DNA of 64,000 nt from JTS-RE37 sp041744575 (GTDB taxonomy: Bacteria; Bacteroidota; Bacteroidia; Flavobacteriales; Flavobacteriaceae). Each line of letters starts with the position of its first letter. Position 1 is the stretch's first letter. The stretch spans positions 62,001-126,000 of the forward strand of contig JBGTKP010000031.1 in the NCBI GenBank assembly GCA_041744575.1, in the 5' to 3' direction. The notes beneath the pieces are model-generated. The model searched no databases and was not told the DNA's origin. It saw only the letters and a list, made by a program, of their open reading frames with translations. Of this stretch, positions 1 through 7,393 are shown in pieces. Made by a program: the position numbers and the translations under genes.

Positions 1-1098
1 AGAGTCAAAATTATCCGGCCGCGTAATGGCACTTGTTTGAGAAAAAATGGTTGGCGACCCTGACATCGTCGCCACCTGGGCGGCATGATAGTGTCCTGAA
101 AGGGCCAGGGGAAAAGGTCTGTCTCCAATGATTTTCTTCACTTTCCCGAAATTGTAAACAATATGTCGGTGCCGGAGGGTGTCTTCCTGTCTCAGCAACT
201 GCGGGCCATAAAAGATATCGTCTTCAAAATCCATAAAGGAAAATCCAGGAGACAAGAAAGGAATGTGATTAAAAGTGATGACTGGTTTTTGGGGATCAAT
301 GGCGGCAAGGTCGCCTTTGAGCCACTTCAACTGAAGGGAATCCACTCCGCCATAGTAATACAGGTTTTGAAAGTCAACCGTGTTCATGCCCACAAAATGG
401 ATGCCTCCGTAATTGAAGGAATAATAGTCGGGACCAAGAAAATGCCTGTACATTTTCTTACCGTAAAGCGGGTGCTCCGCACTAACCAGAGATTTGTCCC
501 GCTCGATGCCGAAAAGTTCATGGTTTCCGGGAACACTGTATACCGGGATCTTAAATTTCGATATTTCTTTTAGAAACATCTCATAATATGCAGAGGAGAG
601 TGCTTCCGGGTTACGAAGCGCATCGCGGATAAGATCGCCTGTGAGGAGTATGAACTCCGCTCCGGTCGAGTCTGCCAGTTCCCGGAATCGCTTCATTCTC
701 GGCAGATTTGCGGAATCAACGTGAGTATCCGAAGCATGTATGAATTTAAAATGGTTCCGAATCCCGGTTTTTTTAAGGGGAAATGACCGTTTCGGGGCAC
801 GGTCTGAAAAGAATTTCCCGGAATATCCTTCGGGAGTTGAAATAAAGATAAATGGGGAATTGGAGGTATCCATTAATACATAACGGCCGTCTGATCCGGT
901 TACCGCGGTTCCTGACTGATCGGAAACCATTACACCGGCGATGCCGGGTTCCCCATTATCCTGTATTGCATTATTGTTGCGATCCTCAAATACAGTGCCC
1001 TCCGTCTTTCTTTCCTGCGCCAATCCCAGGCTGGCATTCAAAAAAATTAATAAAACACAAAATGTCTGGATGGTCTGTATCGGGAATACCTTCTTCAT
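1..1098 (-). CDS. Secreted metallophosphoesterase (calcineurin-like), 3' end cut by window edge
   Basis: The gene reads leftward from an ATG at 1096-1098 and stays open for 366 codons to the window edge, so its C-terminus is missing. A signal peptide covers about residues 1-27, ending near SLGLAQ. Residues 34-60 resemble the SdrD-B/MetallophosN-type beta domain (EDRNNNAIQDNGEPGIAGV) found in front of many Bacteroidota phosphoesterases. The metal-binding motifs of the calcineurin fold are all visible in order: D124/H126 in SDTH, GD at 154-155, GNHE at 191-194, H278 in FNHIP, and GHYH at 335-338. It should hydrolyse phosphomono- or diesters outside the cytoplasm; the substrate cannot be told. 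About 257 bases free of genes separate it from the upstream sulfotransferase, so it probably has its own promoter. Confidence 0.9.
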   Translation of the reverse strand, partial: MKKVFPIQTIQTFCVLLIFLNASLGLAQERKTEGTVFEDRNNNAIQDNGEPGIAGVMVSDQSGTAVTGSDGRYVLMDTSNSPFIFISTPEGYSGKFFSDRAPKRSFPLKKTGIRNHFKFIHASDTHVDSANLPRMKRFRELADSTGAEFILLTGDLIRDALRNPEALSSAYYEMFLKEISKFKIPVYSVPGNHELFGIERDKSLVSAEHPLYGKKMYRHFLGPDYYSFNYGGIHFVGMNTVDFQNLYYYGGVDSLQLKWLKGDLAAIDPQKPVITFNHIPFLSPGFSFMDFEDDIFYGPQLLRQEDTLRHRHIVYNFGKVKKIIGDRPFPLALSGHYHAAQVATMSGSPTIFSQTSAITRPDNFDS

Positions 1099-1355
1099 AT
1101 TATCAATTTCAATAGTTTGATATTTACAAGCCTTGCTTTATGGTACTGCCTCCAACACTGCGGATCCTTTTATCGGAATACCGCCCTGAGATTTTCAGTC
1201 AGTGGAATTTCTTTTTCTATACGATACCCGGCCACTGCCGGAAGCCAAAACTAGCAGTCATGTGGCAACCGTTATTTCGGGACCAGAAAGGAAGCCTCAT
1301 TATCGGCAGATTTAGACTGGAAATCCTCCACCGGACCCCATGGAATCCTGGTTAA

Positions 1356-2261
1356 TTATAGCAGACCATGGCTGAGCCAGCGGGCACATGCCGGACCCAG
1401 TCTGTCCAGTGCAAGTTTTTCGTATTTGTCACTGTCAGGTTCGGTCAGAATATCCTTCCATCGGCCATTGATGCCTCTATTGATAAAGGTCTTTGCCCCT
1501 CCTTCCCAAAAGGCTCCCCCGAGAGGAACGCTGGCAGTGGCATGCTCCTTCATATAATCAAAACTACAGTGCTTCAGAATGTCTTCCCACTTACCTTCAT
1601 CAATGGAAATGTTCAGAAAGGTTGCAATCCTGCGGATCTGGGCGGGCATATCGGCTTTAAGGTCATTAAAATGCAAGAGCATGACATTAGGCAGGTGCCT
1701 TATATTCCACCAGCTTAAGACATTGTCCCAAAGCGACCAGAACGGGAACCCATCTCCCTCAAGCCATTGGTGATAGTAATCCCTGATATCCTCCGCTGGC
1801 TTTCCAATCCTTGGACCGACCAGGCCGGGGGATTCGTTGAGGGCCTCATACCAGAAATCATTTGCAGTCACATGATGGTTGTAGAGGCTAAACAGAACAT
1901 CGCGCCCATCGCGGCCAATGTATAAGTATTTCGCAATGGGAGAGAAATTGAGATTCGGGACAGGTAAATGAGTTTTGATAAAACGCCGGTGCATTTGTGC
2001 TTCGACGGCCGGTAATTTGATCTCCTTCGGAGGAACTCGCAGATCGATCCAGGGAGACATCTCAGCTACCTGAAGGCCTTCCTCTCCATTGAAAATCAGT
2101 TGGGATACCATTTGCTGTACCCAGGTTGTCCCGGATTTTGCGTAGGTCGAGATCACAATATCGGTGTCCCGGAATTTAAAATCATTCCACATGGTGGAAT
2201 CAAAATGGTTACTGTGAAGTTCGGCTTCTTTGACAGGCCATTGAATGGGAGTTGTTTCCAT
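1356..2261 (-). CDS. PAPS-dependent sulfotransferase (cytosolic SULT-like family)
   Basis: A 301-residue protein of normal length for a sulfotransferase of the Sulfotransfer_1 family. These enzymes move a sulfuryl group from PAPS to a hydroxyl or amine. The 5'-phosphosulfate loop is TYAKSGTTW at 39-47, with Ala in place of the usual Pro. The catalytic His is H98 in RFIKTHLP. The 3'-phosphate site is GRDGRDVLFSLYNH at 116-129 together with RGINGRWK at 262-269. No signal peptide or membrane segment is seen, so it should act in the cytoplasm on a small molecule or lipid-linked acceptor. It stands alone, with gaps of about 200-260 bases on both sides, so the context does not reveal a substrate. 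The family call is firm; the acceptor is unknown. Confidence 0.9.
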   Translation of the reverse strand: METTPIQWPVKEAELHSNHFDSTMWNDFKFRDTDIVISTYAKSGTTWVQQMVSQLIFNGEEGLQVAEMSPWIDLRVPPKEIKLPAVEAQMHRRFIKTHLPVPNLNFSPIAKYLYIGRDGRDVLFSLYNHHVTANDFWYEALNESPGLVGPRIGKPAEDIRDYYHQWLEGDGFPFWSLWDNVLSWWNIRHLPNVMLLHFNDLKADMPAQIRRIATFLNISIDEGKWEDILKHCSFDYMKEHATASVPLGGAFWEGGAKTFINRGINGRWKDILTEPDSDKYEKLALDRLGPACARWLSHGLL

Positions 2262-2458
2262 ACCTAATCGAATTATGATATATCCGTGAAAGGTCAGGCC
2301 TGGGGGCTAACTTTTACTGGCCACCAGGTAGGCCCCAAGGATCAAATACTGTTGATTAAAGATATGTTAAACACCTGGATGTCATAGCACCAAGTTTTAA
2401 ATTAAAGAAGTAATGCCGTAGAATTAAATGCCGTCTTTTAACCTGCTTTTCCATACCG

Positions 2459-2941
2459 CTAAAAAACACGGATCTCATCAGAGCGAACCTCCTTCGCCAG
2501 AATGACCATTTGTCCCAGATGATACGCATCGTGCTGGATGATTCCATGGATATGCTCATAGTATGACATTCCGTTCGGAGGATAGGTTTTGCCGAATGAA
2601 CCGGGATTAAAATCGCGCAAGAATCTGCGCCATTGGTCCTGTGTACCTTTCAGTTGTTCGAGGGTGGCCTTCCAGGCTTCATCCGACGCGTCTTCAACCG
2701 GGACCATATAATTGTAGTCAGGAGTAACAGGAATGCTTCCCCCAAGACGTTGCATGACATTCAACCTCCACGCAATCATATGATTGAGAATTTCCCAGAT
2801 GGAATTACACTTAGGAAACGGATGTTGTTTTGCCTCTTCCGCGGTAATCCTGTTCAGGGTCTCCATAATGTTCACCCCGATCCACGGATGACCGTCATAG
2901 AGATCTACGAATAATTTTTCTAATTGTTTTTGTTCCTGCAT
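2459..2941 (-). CDS. DinB-like metal-binding four-helix protein
   Basis: A 160-residue protein starting at the ATG at 2939-2941 (MQEQKQLEK). An in-frame start 16 codons upstream adds an unconvincing leader, so the shorter form is preferred. It has the DinB/YfiT-like pattern: a His in the second helix (H54 in ILNHMIAWR) and a C-terminal pair H137/H141 in HDAYHLGQM, which form the metal site in this family. Members are often thiol transferases or stress-related proteins with unknown reactions. No partner gene is adjacent. It is followed by about 200 non-coding bases and preceded by the divergent region 2942-3319. Confidence 0.8.
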   Translation of the reverse strand: MQEQKQLEKLFVDLYDGHPWIGVNIMETLNRITAEEAKQHPFPKCNSIWEILNHMIAWRLNVMQRLGGSIPVTPDYNYMVPVEDASDEAWKATLEQLKGTQDQWRRFLRDFNPGSFGKTYPPNGMSYYEHIHGIIQHDAYHLGQMVILAKEVRSDEIRVF

Positions 2942-3319
2942 GTATTTTGAATTTGAAATGGTCCCGGGAAGTATGACCCCGGACAGCAAGCTTCCCCGTC
3001 ATCCCGGAAATATTACTGTTCTGATAAATATACAGATATCTTTAATACAGCATTCGAAGTGATCTACGTTTGGACTCCGAGGGCTGATCACTCTCTGAAA
3101 AGTCATTTCTATATTGTATCATAAACAGAAAATTAATCCTAAGAATAGGCTGTGATTGCCTTGTCGCTGAACACCCACCTGAAAAATCACAAAGAAATCA
3201 GAAATTATGTAACTATTTGATTTTATGTGACTTAATTCATGGATAAATTTTTTGGCATGCTGTTTGGTATATATGAATCGAGTGCAAATAGTTGCATTCG
3301 GAAATTTAAGCCATATATC
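2942..3319. other. Divergent intergenic region, 378 bp
   Basis: This stretch separates two divergent genes and should hold promoters for both. I see no RNA gene, no strong hairpin and no open frame with convincing coding character. The in-frame codons 3239-3319 upstream of the secreted protein lack a signal-peptide-like sequence and are treated as leader. Confidence 0.5.
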
Positions 3320-4570
3320 ATGAAAAACTTCGTACTCTTCTTTGCAGCCTTAGTTGCAGGCACTTCGAGTAACATGGCAAGTCCTGTTGTTGCCCCAGGC
3401 AACGCTTACGATACCAATGCGTTCATTTTCGTAGAAAATGGGATTACCTTTTCGGTTTATCCCGACGGCGAATTTGATTTCTATATTGATAATCAGGTAC
3501 AAACTTCTGCCGGTATCCATGCCAGGAACGTAAGTTTAACTTTTAATTCCGGATACAACTATGATCCTTATGTACAATACGATGATTACGGCGCTGTGAT
3601 ACAGGTCGAAAATGTTCCTATATACTATGACTTTTACGGCCGGGTGGAGCAGATTGGTGATCTACGTATTACTTATAGGAATAACAGACTCTACCGCCTG
3701 GGAGGGATGTATGTCTTCTATAATAACCGGGGATTGTATAATCATCACACCGGATTCATTAACAGCTATAACAGGTATTACGTATACAACCCTTATCACG
3801 TATATTTCGCAAGGCCTGCGATTGGATTTTGCCTCGTGTATAACAGTCCTTACAGAAGGTACTATGCCCCTGTCCGATACACCTATTACAATCCTTATTA
3901 TAACAATTCAAGAAGGGCTTATGCGCAAGTCGGCAGCCGTTATACGTATGATGTTCAGCGCAAGCGAAATCAGGTATACAGGAATGACAGCCGCGTGGTG
4001 GCCAGGGAAAACAGGACCAGAGGATCAGACGGTTTACGAACAAATAACTCTGTCACTTCCCGCAGTTCAGTCAATTCCCGCAGTTCCGTCAATTCACGCA
4101 ATGATGCAGCCAACAGAAGGGTGTCGGGAAACAGTGCTTCGGGCAGGACTTCCGTTCGCGGAAATGGAGCGGAAAGTGCTTCGAACGTTAGAAGTTCAGT
4201 GAACCGGAGTCAGAACTCCTCGGATCGAAGCCGCGTAGAATCAAGAGTCCCAGGTACGGATCAGCGCACGACAAGATCTTCAGCGGGATCAACATCCCGT
4301 CAGGAAGTGGCCAGTTCATCGGCCCGGTCGACAGCGTCCGCACGAAGTAATAATCAGGAAAGGACCGTGACCAGAAGTTCCGGAGGAGATAAAACCGTGA
4401 GTCGTACTGCAACGCGAAGCGGCTCAAGCGGGGCACCTGTCAGGGTCAGAACTTCTTCATCGCGAAGTGAAAAACCTGCTGCTTCCTCTGCGCGGTCTAC
4501 CCGTCAGGCCCCTGCAAATGCAAGGGGGAACCGAAGTAGCTCAAGAAGCAATAGCACGAGAGTGCAATAA
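3320..4570 (+). CDS. Secreted protein with conserved N-terminal domain and long Ser/Arg/Asn-rich disordered tail
   Basis: Start taken at ATG 3320 (MKNFVLFFAALVAG), which begins a clear signal peptide; an upstream in-frame ATG at 3239 would bury it. The protein has 416 residues. Roughly the first 120 mature residues contain a beta-rich segment (FIFVENGITFSVYPDGEFDFYI), followed by a Tyr/Asn/Pro-rich stretch around residues 125-200. From about residue 205 to the end the sequence is dominated by Ser, Arg, Asn and Thr, with short tandem units such as SRSSVN repeated near 4058-4100. The tail is basic and almost certainly disordered. Such proteins are common in Flavobacteriaceae without an assigned role; binding of anionic surface polymers or nucleic acid would fit the charge but is speculation. 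Confidence 0.75.
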   Translation: MKNFVLFFAALVAGTSSNMASPVVAPGNAYDTNAFIFVENGITFSVYPDGEFDFYIDNQVQTSAGIHARNVSLTFNSGYNYDPYVQYDDYGAVIQVENVPIYYDFYGRVEQIGDLRITYRNNRLYRLGGMYVFYNNRGLYNHHTGFINSYNRYYVYNPYHVYFARPAIGFCLVYNSPYRRYYAPVRYTYYNPYYNNSRRAYAQVGSRYTYDVQRKRNQVYRNDSRVVARENRTRGSDGLRTNNSVTSRSSVNSRSSVNSRNDAANRRVSGNSASGRTSVRGNGAESASNVRSSVNRSQNSSDRSRVESRVPGTDQRTTRSSAGSTSRQEVASSSARSTASARSNNQERTVTRSSGGDKTVSRTATRSGSSGAPVRVRTSSSRSEKPAASSARSTRQAPANARGNRSSSRSNSTRVQ

Positions 4571-4600
4571 AGATAGTTTTTAGGTTGGTTAGTTGTTTAG

Positions 4601-4640
4601 CCCCGTGGCGGATTCGTCCCTGCGGGGTTTTACTTTTAGA
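4601..4640 (+). terminator. Possible intrinsic terminator between convergent genes
   Basis: CCCCG at 4601-4605 can pair with CGGGG at 4623-4627, followed by a T-rich run. It lies 30 bases past the stop of the Ser/Arg-rich protein gene and before the stop of the convergent flippase gene. The stem is short, so the call is tentative. Confidence 0.45.
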
Positions 4641-4667
4641 AAATGATCAGGCCTTCCTACGCTTTTC

Positions 4668-6122
4668 TTACCATCTTTTAATAGAATGAAGCAATCCCAG
4701 GATATCTTCCGATAACCGGAAACGGTAGAGGGCAAACACGAAAAGCAAGCACATCAGAAGGCTTCTGATCCCCATATTCCATATTGGATGTACATCAAAG
4801 GAAAGGAAGTACAAAGGAGTTCCAAGGACCAAGAGCAACAAGGTGATCCAAAGAGTTTCTATGGTAAAGGGTACCATATGGAATTTATTTTTTACATAAA
4901 GCAACTTCACTGTATTGTAAACTACAAGCGCACAAAAAGTAGCAATGGCTGCGCCATTCAGCCCGTAAGCAGGGATGAGCCAAAGATTCAGTAATATCGT
5001 CAGCCCTGCCAGCAGTATCCCCATGAACAATACATCCCTGTAATGATCGGAATTATACAAAATGGAATTATTGTTTCCCAGCAATGCGTCATAGATTTTA
5101 GTCAGCCCAATCAGAATAATGATCGCCAAACCTCCCCTGTAGTTAGGAGGTAACATGCTATAAAGGTCATTGATATTTAATAGGATAAGTACAAAGAGCA
5201 ACCCTGAGATGATGTATAAAGTAAGTGAACTTCTTTTATACAAGGATTCCAGGCCTTTATGATGGGTATCATTGAGGATCTCCGCCGTAAGAGGATAGGT
5301 AATCTGGTGCATGGCGCGGGAGGGAACTGCAATGACCATGGCAATATAGGTTGCCACACTGTAATAAGCAACATTGGCAATCGGAATATACTGGTTGATC
5401 ATAAACCGGTCTATCTCCAGGATCATCACCGCGGCGGACCCCCCCAGAATGATCGTTGCACTGTAAACTATTATATTTCTGCTATTTTCAGGAAAGCGGA
5501 AATTAAGTATAAAGGGTTTCAGGGAAAACGCATAGACCTGCATGATCAGTGTCCTTAAAAGGTAAACAATAACAAGAGCAATCAGGAAAGTAGGCACCCC
5601 GATGACATCCATATATAACAGCAGTAAAAGTAGGGTCTGTCCGACACGGACAAATACCTCTTTCATAAAGTTTCCAAATACCGATTTCATTTGCACTTTC
5701 GACCAGGCGAAGAATACTTCAAAATAAGCCATAGCCACACCTATCAGGAAAATATACCAGACATAGTCTTTCACGATCGCATTTTCATGGGATAGAAAAC
5801 GGCCAATAGTTTCATTTGCCACAATACTGAAAACCGTCAGGGGTATGATGCAGACCAAAGGAAGTAAAAGCATCAGTGAAAGAAATCCATCCGTATTCCG
5901 CGTATCCTGAAAATAGCTATAGTATTTGACCAGGCTGTTCGGTACTCCAAAGGCCATAACAGGGGTCAGAATTGCGGCTGTTGACAACAGGACCCCAATC
6001 AATCCGTAATATTCTTCAGATAAAAACCTCGTATAAAGGAACAGCGTATTCAGGGCTCCTATGGCAAAGCCGGCATAGGTTACTGCCGTATTATTAAACG
6101 ATTGTTTAAGTACTATTCCCAT
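4668..6122 (-). CDS. Oligosaccharide flippase / polysaccharide biosynthesis membrane protein (Wzx/MOP family)
   Basis: A 484-residue, almost entirely hydrophobic protein with about 12-14 membrane segments and the N-terminal pattern of MOP-superfamily flippases (TYAGFAIGALNTLFLYTRFLSEEYYGLIG, read here as two parts). These proteins move lipid-linked glycans or lipids across the inner membrane. The gene is last in a leftward operon: its start overlaps the end of the glycosyltransferase gene by 10 bases, and that gene touches the YfhO gene. This arrangement implies a shared role in building and exporting a surface glycan or glycolipid. Length and topology are normal for the family; the exported substrate is not known. 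Confidence 0.87.
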   Translation of the reverse strand: MGIVLKQSFNNTAVTYAGFAIGALNTLFLYTRFLSEEYYGLIGVLLSTAAILTPVMAFGVPNSLVKYYSYFQDTRNTDGFLSLMLLLPLVCIIPLTVFSIVANETIGRFLSHENAIVKDYVWYIFLIGVAMAYFEVFFAWSKVQMKSVFGNFMKEVFVRVGQTLLLLLLYMDVIGVPTFLIALVIVYLLRTLIMQVYAFSLKPFILNFRFPENSRNIIVYSATIILGGSAAVMILEIDRFMINQYIPIANVAYYSVATYIAMVIAVPSRAMHQITYPLTAEILNDTHHKGLESLYKRSSLTLYIISGLLFVLILLNINDLYSMLPPNYRGGLAIIILIGLTKIYDALLGNNNSILYNSDHYRDVLFMGILLAGLTILLNLWLIPAYGLNGAAIATFCALVVYNTVKLLYVKNKFHMVPFTIETLWITLLLLVLGTPLYFLSFDVHPIWNMGIRSLLMCLLFVFALYRFRLSEDILGLLHSIKRW

Positions 6123-7393
6123 GGCAATTCCCTGACCAGTTTTTGCGTCAGGCTTTTTCTGCTGAAGGGCACTACCCTGCCCTCTTCCAGTTTCAAAGCC
6201 CCTTTTTGGAACTGCTGAAACCAGTTCAGGATTAATTTTTTTAGCTCCGAAGTGCTCTTATAATCAAAAACCGCCCCTGCGGCGGAGGCTTCAACCATCT
6301 CGCCGGCCTCCCACTCCGCGGGACCTATGGCCAGTACGGGACGCATCGCCGCGAGGTATTCGAAGAGCTTCCCTGGTATGATTCCGCGGGTTTCAGGAGC
6401 ATCCATTTCTACAAGAAGCAGGACCTGTGAAGATCGCTGATACTTAACCGCTTCAGAGTGATTTAAATAACCTGTCCTTACAATATGTGATTGCAAACCA
6501 TATCCTTTAATCGACTTTATAATATCATCACTCACCACCCCGATGAACTGCAGGCGCAGGTTGTTTCGTAATACCTCCTGTTCTGAGATAAGTTCGGACA
6601 AGACTTGCCACAGGTTCTCAGGATTTCTTCCGGTAAGCATAGATCCAATATGGGAAATTGTAAAATACGGGTCTAAGGGAGGGAACGGTTCTCCGCTCTC
6701 GTCAAAACCATTGGTAATCACACAAACCGGCTTTGTCGTAAGCGCCTCAAATTCCGTTCGGGTGGTTTGACTGGTTACAATAATCTTGTCAGCCGAATTA
6801 AGTACCTTCTTTTCCAGATCAAGGTGTTTTCTACGAGATGTTGCCGTCAATTTAAGTTTTCCGTGGTAACCAATGGAACTCCACGGATCCCTGAAGTCTG
6901 CCACCCACCTAACCGGCAGTTGGTTCTTGAGCCCCAAACCTATCAGATGCACACTATGTGGAGGACCTGTAGTCACAACAGTGGTGATTCCCGATTTTAT
7001 TAAATAGTCCCTGAGAAAGCTAATGGAAGGCTTCACCCAGGATTTACGGGCATCAGGAATCCAGAAATTTCCTCTAATCCATAAAAGCAATTTTTCTGTC
7101 AATGTCTGATCTGTACTTCTGATAATGCCTGAACTAATGCGTTTTGTTTTCTTAGGAGCCAGGAAAGAGGCCCATCTGTAGGGTTCTCTTATCTTTTGGT
7201 ACAGGTAGGTTGCGCTCTCCGGGATTTCGCTGACCAGAGTTTCGTCTTTGATGGCGTAATTCGGGTTTTCAGGCAGATATACAACCGGTTCGACCCCGAA
7301 ATCGGGGAGGTATTTAACAAATTTAAGCCAGCGCTGCACCCCAGGCCCGCCGGCCGGGGGCCAATAGTATGTAATAATGAGGATCTTCTGCAT
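6113..7393 (-). CDS. Family 4-like glycosyltransferase
   Basis: A 426-residue GT-B fold enzyme. The N-terminal domain begins with ILIITYYWPPAGGPGVQRW, the glycine-rich acceptor-side motif typical of GT4 enzymes in Bacteroidota. The C-terminal domain contains the nucleotide-sugar region around PGKLFEYLAAMRPVLAIGP. It transfers a sugar from an activated donor to a lipid or glycan acceptor at the cytoplasmic face of the membrane. Its ATG shares one base with the stop codon of the YfhO gene (TAATG), indicating translational coupling, and its 3' end overlaps the flippase start. Donor and acceptor cannot be read from the sequence. Confidence 0.87.
   Translation of the reverse strand: MQKILIITYYWPPAGGPGVQRWLKFVKYLPDFGVEPVVYLPENPNYAIKDETLVSEIPESATYLYQKIREPYRWASFLAPKKTKRISSGIIRSTDQTLTEKLLLWIRGNFWIPDARKSWVKPSISFLRDYLIKSGITTVVTTGPPHSVHLIGLGLKNQLPVRWVADFRDPWSSIGYHGKLKLTATSRRKHLDLEKKVLNSADKIIVTSQTTRTEFEALTTKPVCVITNGFDESGEPFPPLDPYFTISHIGSMLTGRNPENLWQVLSELISEQEVLRNNLRLQFIGVVSDDIIKSIKGYGLQSHIVRTGYLNHSEAVKYQRSSQVLLLVEMDAPETRGIIPGKLFEYLAAMRPVLAIGPAEWEAGEMVEASAAGAVFDYKSTSELKKLILNWFQQFQKGALKLEEGRVVPFSRKSLTQKLVRELPWE

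Noticed and set aside
163..573. Rightward frame of 136 codons
   Set aside because: It lies opposite the metallophosphoesterase, whose motifs are on the other strand.
1140..1355. Rightward 71-codon frame between two leftward genes
   Set aside because: No domain, signal peptide or ribosome-binding context; probably promoter DNA for the leftward phosphoesterase.
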